Below, piece by piece: positions 7,097 through 12,743 of a stretch of 12,743 nucleotides of DNA. The stretch covers positions 1-12,743 of the forward strand of contig CALNBE010000302.1 of NCBI GenBank assembly GCA_937874455.1, in the 5' to 3' direction. This DNA comes from an uncultured Opitutia bacterium. GTDB lineage: Bacteria; Verrucomicrobiota; Verrucomicrobiia; Opitutales; UBA953. Position 1 is the first letter of the stretch, and the number at the start of each line of letters is the position of its first letter. The position numbers and the translations under genes were made by a program. The notes under the pieces are model-generated. The model saw only the letters and a program-made list of their open reading frames with translations, was not told the DNA's origin and did not search any database.

Positions 7097-7933
7097 TCAG
7101 TTGGCGTTTTGGTAACGGCGGCTCCAGCGCTGGAGCAGGTTGATCAGCAGCAGGAGAACAAAGGAGGCGGCGAGCATCGCCGACGCCACCGCAGTCGCCC
7201 CGGCATAGTCATATTGCAGCAGTTTGGTGACGATTAGCAGCGGGGTGATTTCCGTGCGCAACGGCATGTTGCCGGAGATGAACACCACCGAGCCGTATTC
7301 CCCCAGCGCCCGGGCAAAAGCCAGGGCAAAGCCGGTGAGCAGCGCGGGTACCAGTTGCGGAAAAACAATCTTCCGCAGCGTTTGCCAGCGCGACGCGCCC
7401 AGGATCGCCGAGGCTTCCTCCAGCTCCGGCTCCAGCTCCTCAATCACCGGCTGCAGGGTGCGCACCACAAAGGGCAGTCCGATAAAAGTCAGGGCCACCA
7501 CAATCCCCGGCTCGGCGTAGGCAATTTTCAGCCCCAAAGTTCCCTCCAGCCATTCGCCGAACCAGCCGTTGGCACTGAACAGCGCGGTCAGCGTAATCCC
7601 CGCCACCGCGGTCGGCAGCGCAAAGGGAAGGTCAACCAGCGCGTCCACCACCCGCTTCCCGGGGAAGGGGTAGCGCACCAGCACCCAAGCCAGAATCAGC
7701 CCGAAAAAGGCATTCACCAGCGCCGCCGTCAGCGAAGCCAGGAAACTGATTCGGTACGAGGCCAGCGCCCGCGGCGAAAAGACCGCGGCGATGAATTCAT
7801 CCCAGGACAGTTCCGTGGTGCGGAGGAAAACCGCCGACAAGGGAATCAGCACGATCAGGCTCAGGTAAAAAAGCGTGAAGCCGAGCGAGAGCCCAAAGCC
7901 GGGAAGCACTGTTTTTTTCTTTAGCAAACCCAT
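7097..7933 (-). CDS. cysT: Sulfate permease subunit CysT
   Basis: Inner-membrane channel subunit of the sulfate ABC importer, 278 residues from ATG 7933, matching the family length (277 in E. coli). The frame stays open upstream to 8017, but those 28 codons run into the hairpin at 7969-8006, are Pro/Arg rich and do not resemble the family, so the shorter start is chosen. TM1 is LGFTLFYLSLIVLIPLSAVF. The core shows YRISFLASLTAALVNAFFG, RYPFPGKRVVDALVDLPFALP, PFVVRTLQPVIEELEPELEE, the EAA loop LEEASAILGASRWQTLRKIV (171-190) and RALGEYGSVVFISGNMPLRTEI. It is 10 nt from cysW. It is the closer of the two CysT copies to canonical sequences. Confidence 0.95.
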   Translation of the reverse strand: MGLLKKKTVLPGFGLSLGFTLFYLSLIVLIPLSAVFLRTTELSWDEFIAAVFSPRALASYRISFLASLTAALVNAFFGLILAWVLVRYPFPGKRVVDALVDLPFALPTAVAGITLTALFSANGWFGEWLEGTLGLKIAYAEPGIVVALTFIGLPFVVRTLQPVIEELEPELEEASAILGASRWQTLRKIVFPQLVPALLTGFALAFARALGEYGSVVFISGNMPLRTEITPLLIVTKLLQYDYAGATAVASAMLAASFVLLLLINLLQRWSRRYQNAN

Positions 7934-7968
7934 GGGGACGACTGGTGGATTTTTAGGACGGCTGCCAG

Positions 7969-8006
7969 GGAGCGGGCGGTGAACTCCTGTTTCCTCCGCC
8001 CGCTCC
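7969..8006 (-). promoter_or_regulatory. Intercistronic stem-loop between sbp and cysT
   Basis: Perfect 11-bp inverted repeat, GGAGCGGGCGG / CCGCCCGCTCC, with a 16-nt loop, starting 23 nt after the sbp stop. A copy of the 9-mer TTTCCTCCG (7990-7998) spans the loop-stem border. No U-run follows, so a processing or stability element is more likely than a terminator. Position and size match the stem-loop at 3924-3960, although the arm sequences differ. Confidence 0.6.
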
Positions 8007-8029
8007 GGCACACACACGTCAACTCGCTG

Positions 8030-9025
8030 CTATTTGACGTAAATCTGGTCGAAAGTTCCGCCATCCGCGAAGTGGTCTTTGGCCGCCTTGGTCCAGCCGC
8101 CAAACTTTTCGTCGATGGTGAACAGGTTCAATTTGGGAAACTGCGTCTCGTATTTTTTGACGAACTTGGGGTTGGTCGGGCGGTAGAAAATTTTCCCCGC
8201 GATGTCCTGCCCCTCGTCCGAGTAAAGGTATTCCAGATAGGCTGTCGCGACTTCCCGCGTGCCCTTCTTGTCCACCACTTTGTCCACCACGGAAACCGTC
8301 GGCTCGGCTAGGATGCTGATGGAGGGAATCACGATCTCGAATTTTCCTTTGCCGAATTCGCGCTGCGCCAGAAACGCCTCGTTTTCCCAGGAGATGAACA
8401 CGTCACCCACGCCGCGCTGCACAAAGGTCGTGGTGGAGCCGCGCGCGCCGGAATCAAGCACCGGAACATTCTTGTAGAGCTTGGCGACAAATTCCTTTGC
8501 CTTGGCGTCGCTGCCGTATTTCTGCCGGGCGAATTCCCAGGCCGCGAGGTAGTTCCACTGCGCGCCGCCGGAGGTTTTCGGATTCGGTGTGATCACGCTC
8601 ACGCCCGGGCGCACGAGATCGTCCCAGTCCTTGATGTTCTTCGGATTTCCTCCGCGGACCAGGAAGACGATGGTGCTGGTGTAGGGAGCCGAATTTTGCG
8701 GCAGGCGTTTCTGCCAGTCCTCGGGAATCAGCTTGGCTTTGTTATGCAGGGCCGAGACGTCGTTGGCCAGCGCCAGCGTCACCACGTCCGCCTGCAGGCC
8801 GTCGATCACCGAGCGGGCTTGCTTGCCGGAGCCGCCGTGCGACTGTTTGACCTTCACGTCGTCGCCGGTTTTTTCCTTCCAGTGCTTGGCAAAGGCCCGG
8901 TTGTATTCGACGTACAGTTCGCGCGTCGGGTCGTAGGAGACATTGAGCAATTCAATGTCCTTGGCGTTAAGGAGAGAAGAACCTGCCAGCAGCAGGCCGG
9001 TGAAAAGGGAGAGTGTTTTTTTCAT
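8030..9025 (-). CDS. sbp: Periplasmic sulfate-binding protein
   Basis: Periplasmic receptor that delivers sulfate to CysTW, 331 residues, with signal peptide 1-21 (MKKTLSLFTGLLLAG... cut after LLNA). The mature start KDIELLNVSYDPTRELY is close to E. coli Sbp. All sulfate-contacting positions known from the Salmonella protein are present: Asp11 (SYD), Ser45 (SHGGSGKQ), Ser130-Gly-Gly (PKTSGGAQW), Ala173 (SGARGSTTTF) and Trp192 (ISWENEA). The C-terminus FGGWTKAAKDHFADGGTFDQI is typical. It has no Cys and no Met beyond the initiator. One oddity: the usual VRKGNPK reads VRGGNPK because a copy of the 9-mer CGGAGGAAA covers those codons (8646-8654). The stop is TAG. The start at 9025 lacks a good Shine-Dalgarno sequence. 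Confidence 0.96.
   Translation of the reverse strand: MKKTLSLFTGLLLAGSSLLNAKDIELLNVSYDPTRELYVEYNRAFAKHWKEKTGDDVKVKQSHGGSGKQARSVIDGLQADVVTLALANDVSALHNKAKLIPEDWQKRLPQNSAPYTSTIVFLVRGGNPKNIKDWDDLVRPGVSVITPNPKTSGGAQWNYLAAWEFARQKYGSDAKAKEFVAKLYKNVPVLDSGARGSTTTFVQRGVGDVFISWENEAFLAQREFGKGKFEIVIPSISILAEPTVSVVDKVVDKKGTREVATAYLEYLYSDEGQDIAGKIFYRPTNPKFVKKYETQFPKLNLFTIDEKFGGWTKAAKDHFADGGTFDQIYVK
8646..8654. repeat. TTTCCTCCG copy in sbp
   Basis: Encodes Gly-Gly-Asn in VRGGNPK. The paralogue in this window and E. coli Sbp have Lys-Gly-Asn here, so the motif goes with a Lys-to-Gly change. Confidence 0.7.
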
Positions 9026-9065
9026 TTTCGTAAAAAAGTTTTGATTTGTTGGCTGATGGTATGGC

Positions 9066-10424
9066 TCAGAATTTGAGCTGTACGCGGGTGAAGGCGTAGA
9101 GTTCGTTTTCGGCGAGGAGCTGGCTACCGCTGCCGCCGCTGAAGTTGGTTTTCTCCACGTCGAAGCGAACCTGCAGATTGTCGTTCAAATACCAGTTGAG
9201 TCCCGCGCCGTAGCTAAAAGCGCCATCGGCGTTGGTCGCCGGATTGAGCGAGCCGCCGTGGGTGGTGAAGGCATCGTTGTCGATGTCCAGGCCGCTCACG
9301 CGGGCCACCAGTTCGAAGGCACCCCAGGTGCCATTTTCCCAACTGAAGGGTTTCGCGGGGGAAACGCCGCCCTTGGAGGAATTTTCTCCGGTCAGTACCC
9401 AGCCGCCGCTCACGCGCCAGCCCAGGTTGCCGACCGTGTTTCCTCCGGCGATCTCCTGCTGGTCGTAGGCCAGTTCGGCCACCAGACTGAACGGCCCGGT
9501 GTACCACTCCAGCGCCGGAGCCACGCGCAGGTGGTGCCCGTCGGCGGTCAGGCTGCCGACGATGTTTTGCTGTCCCGGACTGCGGATCGCGGAGGTCGCG
9601 CCGGCCTCGTTGCCGTAGCTGCCGCCAACACTGAGCGACAATCCCGCGAGGGCGTTGTCATTTTTCTCAAAGGGATTCAACGTGAGCCGTCCGCCGACGG
9701 TGAAGTCGCCGTCCGTCCCGTTGCGGGTGCCGGACCAGGTGTTATTCGGGGCGCCGTTGAACACTCCCAGCCGGTAGGCCAAAAGGTTGTCGGCCACGGA
9801 ACCAAAAGCCTCCACGCCAATATCGCGATTCGGTGCGAGTTGGTTGGTGTAGGTGGCCTCGATGAAGTGCCGGTTGTTGGGCGTTTCTAATGCGACAGGG
9901 GAGGCGAATTTCCCGACCTTGAGGCCAAAGGCTTTGGAAAAACGTCCGTCAATCCAAGCGTCCACCAGTTGGGTGTTGTTGTTCGTGCTGGTGGCGTCGG
10001 CCTGGGCGAATTCCGGGGTGATGTTGAAGTTGAAAATCTTCGCCACCGTGCCGCTGAACGGCGTTCGCACCCGGCGCAGGATGAAGGTGTTGCGGTTGTC
10101 CGCCCCGTCGTCCAGGTAGAAACGTCCGTCCGCCTGCACCAGAGCGCCAATCTTCGCGGAGTAAGCCTTGTCGGGGCTGGCCAGCGAAATTCCCTTCGAG
10201 CCGATGGAAAAATTCGGCAGCTTCTTTGAGGATTCCGCCGACGCCTTTTGCGCGGCCTCCTCTTTGAGTTCCAGATTGCGCTCCAGGATGCGCAGTTTCT
10301 GGTCGAGTTGCTGGATTTGCTCGCGCAATTCGGCGGTATTTTCCTCCGCGGCGGCCAATGGAGAAAGGGCGGCGGCGGAAGCGAGCAGCAGGGTCAGTTT
10401 GGTTTTTTGAGAAAACGATTTCAT
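9066..10424 (-). CDS. OprP/OprO-like outer-membrane porin
   Basis: Outer-membrane beta-barrel of the phosphate-selective porin O/P type, 452 residues. Residues 1-26 are a signal peptide (start MKSFSQKTKLTLLLASAAAL). Residues about 27-65 form a coiled coil (AELREQIQQLDQKLRILERN), common in anion porins of this type. The barrel begins near KAYSAKIGALVQADGRFYLDD and shows RRVRTPFSGTVAKIFNFNITPEF, the family's hallmark strand region. It ends YAFTRVQLKF with the C-terminal Phe of outer-membrane proteins. ATG 10424 is chosen for the signal peptide; the frame is open to 10616. There is no Cys and no internal Met. It lies just upstream of sbp (40-nt gap), so sulfate is the likely substrate by context, though the family is known for phosphate and polyphosphate. 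Confidence 0.85.
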   Translation of the reverse strand: MKSFSQKTKLTLLLASAAALSPLAAAEENTAELREQIQQLDQKLRILERNLELKEEAAQKASAESSKKLPNFSIGSKGISLASPDKAYSAKIGALVQADGRFYLDDGADNRNTFILRRVRTPFSGTVAKIFNFNITPEFAQADATSTNNNTQLVDAWIDGRFSKAFGLKVGKFASPVALETPNNRHFIEATYTNQLAPNRDIGVEAFGSVADNLLAYRLGVFNGAPNNTWSGTRNGTDGDFTVGGRLTLNPFEKNDNALAGLSLSVGGSYGNEAGATSAIRSPGQQNIVGSLTADGHHLRVAPALEWYTGPFSLVAELAYDQQEIAGGNTVGNLGWRVSGGWVLTGENSSKGGVSPAKPFSWENGTWGAFELVARVSGLDIDNDAFTTHGGSLNPATNADGAFSYGAGLNWYLNDNLQVRFDVEKTNFSGGSGSQLLAENELYAFTRVQLKF

Positions 10425-10432
10425 GAATTTTG

Positions 10433-10459
10433 CTTGGTTTGAGATTCGCCAAGCCTCCC
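10433..10459 (-). promoter_or_regulatory. SD-like site separated from porin start by a small hairpin
   Basis: The porin mRNA has GGGAGG (10454-10459) 29 nt ahead of the ATG. A 5-bp hairpin, CTTGG / CCAAG (10433-10453), fills the gap. If it folds, the effective spacing falls to about 8 nt, a normal distance. The stem is short, so this is tentative. The rest of the yezD-porin gap (10425-10573) shows nothing else that I recognise. Confidence 0.25.
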
Positions 10460-10573
10460 GTGTCCGGGTCGTCGCGGCGCGATTTTGGTAAAACGATTCA
10501 GTGGAGAAAAATTCCCCCGGTGGTCCGGTCGGGCAAAAGGGTGCGGGGTCGAGGCGGGCAACGAGGCGCAGTT

Positions 10574-10768
10574 TCAGGATTCTCGCGGAGTGACGATGCG
10601 CGTCTTCTCCGTGCATTCGATCTGGGTGACTTTGCCGTCGTGCACGACGATTTGCACGACGCCGTAGCGCAGGCCATCAACCTTGGTCCGGACCAGGTCG
10701 GCCCAGTCAGGCGCCGGGAGTACGGAGGGCTTGTTTCCCTCAATGGATTCAGTGACAGGGAGGCTCAT
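10574..10768 (-). CDS. yezD: YezD-like (DUF2292) small protein
   Basis: Small protein of 64 residues from ATG 10768. The second half, LRYGVVQIVVHDGKVTQIECTEKTRI, fits the YezD/DUF2292 pattern: a 'YG-V-I-V-DGKV-QIE-TEK-R' beta hairpin. No enzyme motif, signal peptide or membrane segment is seen, so it is probably cytosolic. Its biochemical role is not established to my knowledge. I recall the family as often found near sulfur-assimilation genes, which fits here, but that is memory and not something the sequence shows. The frame is open to 10873, but the upstream part runs through a hairpin leader and is low in coding quality. It is followed by the porin after 149 nt and is probably the first substantial gene of the operon. 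Confidence 0.75.
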   Translation of the reverse strand: MSLPVTESIEGNKPSVLPAPDWADLVRTKVDGLRYGVVQIVVHDGKVTQIECTEKTRIVTPRES

Positions 10769-10923
10769 GGGAGCAAAAAAAGTAGTGGGTGACGAAAAAC
10801 AGAGCGGGGAGTTTCCCGCAGATTGACCGGAATTTCCTTTGCCCGGTTGGCGTCCGTTTGCCGGACGCGACAAGCGCGACGGCGCGCGCCAAATTTCCTT
10901 CGCGAACCAAAATCAGGTCGCGG
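10769..10923 (-). promoter_or_regulatory. Structured leader upstream of yezD
   Basis: No gene is supported here. On the minus strand the RNA would form successive hairpins: a bulged stem CGCGACC...GGTTCGCG (10901-10922), the palindrome GGCGCGCGCC (10881-10890), a perfect 7-bp stem GCGTCCG-GCAAA-CGGACGC (10850-10868), a 5-bp stem ACCGG...CCGGT (10826-10847) and a terminator-like stem (10804-10819). No known SAM riboswitch consensus was recognised. It may be an attenuator or a cis-acting RNA. Confidence 0.4.
10795..10819 (-). terminator. Terminator-like hairpin in yezD leader (possible attenuator)
   Basis: On the minus strand GCGGG-AAACTC-CCCGC is followed by TCTG and then five T residues (10795-10799). 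The stem is short and the T-run begins 4 nt late, so it is a weak intrinsic terminator at best. It lies 26 nt before the yezD start, where conditional termination would control the operon. Confidence 0.35.
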
Positions 10924-11088
10924 TCACATTCGCATCATCGCCGCACACTGCCCTTCCGTCGGCGGGCAAACCCGGTGCCATTGACCGGGGGTCGTGACAA
11001 GCAGGCCCGCTTCCGCTTTGCCGAAGATCGCTTGCGCAACCCCGGAAACCGAGCGGAGGACTGTGATGCTTGTGGAAGGCGTTTTCAT
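10924..11088 (-). CDS. Small ORF, candidate Cys/Met leader peptide
   Basis: ORF of 54 codons, ATG 11088 to TGA 10924, beginning MKTPSTSITVLRSVSGVAQA. Most third positions are G or C and the middle part (AIFGKAEAGLLVTTPGQWHR) looks like real protein. The last 14 residues hold five sulfur amino acids: Cys41, Cys48, Met51, Met52 and Met54, the last just before the stop. No family is recognised. It sits between the AT-rich promoter region and the structured leader of yezD. It could be a leader peptide sensing Cys/Met-tRNA supply, or an ordinary small cytosolic protein. An alternative start at TTG 11130 would add 14 unlikely residues. There is no Shine-Dalgarno sequence, as for most genes here. 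Confidence 0.45.
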   Translation of the reverse strand: MKTPSTSITVLRSVSGVAQAIFGKAEAGLLVTTPGQWHRVCPPTEGQCAAMMRM

Positions 11089-11107
11089 GTTTGTGGAGAA
11101 ACACGCT

Positions 11108-11125
11108 GAGGAAAAATTTCCTCCG
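11108..11125. repeat. Inverted repeat built on the TTTCCTCCG motif
   Basis: GAGGAAA-AA-TTTCCTC (11108-11123) is a perfect 7-bp inverted repeat. Its right half belongs to a full TTTCCTCCG motif at 11117-11125, followed by CG. It lies about 20 nt upstream of the small ORF start and may be in the 5' untranslated region. Confidence 0.5.
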
Positions 11126-11374
11126 CGCAAGCATTTTCTTATTATTTTTAGTCAAAAAAGAAACTTAATATAAATATATAATTATAAGCAACTTAAATTA
11201 ACCATCCCCCTCCAACACCGGCCCTCTTCGCAAACTTTCTTCCAATCTTAACTCAATTTAGAATCAAAAACTCTCTAATGTCCGCAAAGGAAATTCTCCT
11301 TGGGAACACCAGTATCGCGCGCGGCCTTCGCGCAATTCCCGATTTCCTCCGCGCCGCGCGGCACAGTGGCCCAC
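11126..11374 (-). promoter_or_regulatory. AT-rich intergenic region, probable operon promoter
   Basis: No gene is supported here. The stretch 11133-11200 is very AT-rich against a GC-rich background. It contains TATAAT (minus strand, 11181-11186) and TATATT (11167-11172), but neither has a good -35 at the correct spacing. A near-consensus TTGACT lies at 11148-11153. The sulfate operon's promoter is expected in this interval because the enolase terminator lies just upstream. The part from 11283 to 11374 is GC-rich, with a loose 8-bp inverted repeat (11318-11325 / 11353-11360) and one TTTCCTCCG copy (11343-11351). Confidence 0.4.
11343..11351. repeat. TTTCCTCCG 9-mer, reference entry for the remaining copies
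   Basis: Thirteen exact copies are found by eye. As TTTCCTCCG on the plus strand: 2959, 2992, 4537, 5048, 7990, 8646, 9439, 10340, 11117, 11343 (start positions). As CGGAGGAAA: 46, 7821, 11385. Five are outside genes (5048, 7990, 11117, 11343, 11385), although non-coding DNA is only about 8 percent of the window. Flanks often extend it to ATTTCCTCCGCG. Confidence 0.75.
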
Positions 11375-11404
11375 AAAAAATCCCCGGAGGAAAAACTCCG
11401 GGGA
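11375..11404 (-). terminator. Intrinsic terminator of enolase
   Basis: On the minus strand the perfect 9-bp stem TCCCCGGAG / CTCCGGGGA with a 6-nt loop is followed directly by six T residues (11375-11380). It lies 44 nt past the enolase stop. A copy of the 9-mer TTTCCTCCG (complement 11385-11393) forms the loop and one arm. A further small hairpin, CAGCC-TTTCA-GGCTG (11418-11432), sits between the stop codon and this terminator. Confidence 0.9.
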
Positions 11405-11448
11405 CTTGGTCAGGCGACAGCCTGAAAGGCTGCTCCTGTGGGAGATAA

Positions 11449-12743
11449 TTACAGGCCGTGCTTGGTCAGCTTGCCACCGTAAACGGCACCGCGGCCCAGC
11501 ATTTCCTCGATACGGAGGAGTTGGTTGTACTTCGCCACACGGTCAGAGCGGCAAAGCGAACCGGTCTTGATCTGGCCCGCATTGGTCGCCACCGCAATGT
11601 CGGCGATAGTCACGTCCTCGGTTTCGCCGGAGCGGTGCGAGATCACAGCCGAGTAGCCCGCTTCCTTCGCCATTTCGACAGCGTCGAGGGTTTCGGTGAG
11701 CGAGCCGATTTGGTTGACCTTGACGAGGATCGAGTTGGCGGTGCCGGTGTCGATGCCCTTCTTGAGGAACTCGGTGTTGGTGACAAAGAGGTCGTCGCCG
11801 ACCAGCTGCACCTTGTCGCCAATGGCGTCGGTGAGCTTCTTCCAAGTCGCCCAGTCGTTTTCCGCGCAGCCGTCTTCGATCGAAATGATCGGGTACTTCT
11901 TGCACAGATCCTTGTAGAAATCGACCATCTGGTCGCCGCTCAGCTTCTTGCCGTCGGACTTCTTAAAGATGTAATTCTTGCTCTTGGCGTCGAAGAACTC
12001 GGAGGAAGCCACGTCGAGCGCAAAGAAAATGTCCTTGCCCAGCTTGTAACCGGCATTCTTCACCGCAAGGGCGATGGCGTCGAGCGCGGCAGTGGTGCTT
12101 TCCAGTTTCGGCGCAAAGCCGCCTTCGTCACCAACGGCAGTGGCCAGACCCTTGTCCTTCAGCACTTTTTTCAGCGCATGGAAAATTTCCGCCCCGTAGC
12201 GTAGCGCTTCGCGGAAGGAGGGCGCGCCGACTGGCATGATCATGAACTCTTGGAAGTCAATCGGGGCATCGGAGTGCGCGCCGCCGTTCATGATGTTCAT
12301 CATCGGCACCGGCAGCACCTTGGCGTTCGGTCCACCGAGGTATTTGAAAAGCGGCTGGTCGAGGGCCAGCGCGGCGGCTTGCGCCGTGGCGAGGGAAACG
12401 CCGAGGATGGCATTGGCGCCGAGCTTGGACTTGGTCTTGGTGCCGTCGAGGCCGAGCATCGCCTGGTCCACGCCGACTTGGTCGAGCGCGTCAAAGCCGA
12501 TCAATTCGGGGGCGATCACGTCATTGACGTTGTTCACCGCCTTGAGCACGCCCTTACCGAGGTAGCGCTTCTTAGGATCCACACCCTTGGCAAATTCCTT
12601 GGCCGGAACCGCGGCATCGCGCAATTCCAAGGCCTCGTGCTCGCCGGTGCTGGCGCCGGAGGGAACAGCGGCGCGTCCAATGCTGCCGCCTTCGAGTTCA
12701 ACTTCCACCTAGATGGTGGGGTTGCCGCGCGAATCAAGAATTT
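11449..12743 (-). CDS. eno: Enolase, 5' end outside window, in-frame TAG
   Basis: Glycolytic enolase (2-phosphoglycerate to phosphoenolpyruvate), cytosolic. The visible frame starts ILDSRGNPTI, then has TAG at 12709-12711 where the family has Glu (about residue 22 in E. coli). It continues VEVELEGG to the TAA at 11449 with no further break. Family residues are present: PSGASTGEHEA, HSDAPIDFQEFMIMPVG, GDEGGFAP, metal ligands in FALDVAS, SIEDGCAENDW and LVGDDLFVTN, the catalytic Lys in LVKVNQIGSL, SHRSGETED, and the second Lys in IKTGSLCRSDR. A GTG directly after the TAG (12708) could start a 419-residue form without the first beta strand, but it has no ribosome site. The stop may be a real mutation, a sequence error or recoding. 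A strong terminator follows. It is unrelated to sulfate uptake. Confidence 0.93.

Noticed and set aside
10769..10873. N-terminal extension of the yezD-like gene to 10873
   Set aside because: The extension covers hairpins and a T-run and shows no similarity to the family. Starting at 10768 gives the expected length.
10769..11130. SAM or SAH riboswitch in the operon leader
   Set aside because: The leader is structured, but none of the conserved core sequences of SAM-I, SAM-II, SAM-IV or SAH riboswitches that I know could be found.
10913..11155. Minus-strand ORF of 80 codons overlapping the small Cys/Met ORF
   Set aside because: Its composition (His/Pro/Arg rich after a Lys-rich start) is less protein-like than the frame at 10924-11088, and it begins within the AT-rich promoter region.
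11411..11438. Imperfect hairpin CAGG..CAGCC-TTTCA-GGCTG..CCTG as a dispersed REP-like element
   Set aside because: Only one copy is seen in the window, so a repeat family cannot be supported.

Overview
This is a GC-rich bacterial window, probably from Verrucomicrobiota and perhaps the Opitutales. That placement is an inference from the FecR-type surface protein, the enolase sequence style and the near absence of Shine-Dalgarno sequences at the starts. There is no rRNA, tRNA, CRISPR array or transposase.

Layout, left to right. (1) 1-1279, minus: the N-terminal 426 residues of a secreted FecR-domain protein that runs off the left edge. (2) 1395-2183, plus: a secreted coiled-coil and proline-rich protein of unknown function, divergent from the FecR gene. 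Its last 65 bp overlap the end of the sulfate locus tail to tail. (3) 2119 to about 11125, minus: a sulfate acquisition locus. In transcription order it holds an AT-rich promoter region, a small ORF of 54 codons, a structured leader, a yezD-like gene, an OprP-like porin, sbp, cysT, cysW, cysA, then a second diverged sbp, a second cysT and a second cysW. The second cysW is broken by a one-base frameshift. (4) 11449-12743, minus: enolase, with a strong terminator downstream and an in-frame TAG near its N-terminus. It is cut off by the right edge.

How the genes work together. The porin would pass oxyanions through the outer membrane. Two periplasmic binding proteins would deliver them to two CysT/CysW channel pairs, and only one ATPase gene is visible to power both. 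The first binding protein keeps every known sulfate ligand. The second has lost several, so it may bind another oxyanion or bind sulfate differently. The three exported proteins contain no cysteine and no methionine beyond the initiator, as expected for proteins made during sulfur starvation.

Most unusual observations. The 9-mer TTTCCTCCG (or its complement) occurs 13 times in 12.7 kb, where about 0.1 would be expected. Copies lie in terminators, intercistronic hairpins and reading frames, and some change conserved residues, which resembles a DNA uptake sequence or another genome-wide signal. The small ORF ahead of the operon ends in a cluster of Cys and Met codons and is followed by a hairpin plus U-run, so it is a candidate sulfur-amino-acid attenuator. 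Each sbp-cysT junction has a perfect 11-bp inverted repeat at the same distance from the sbp stop codon.
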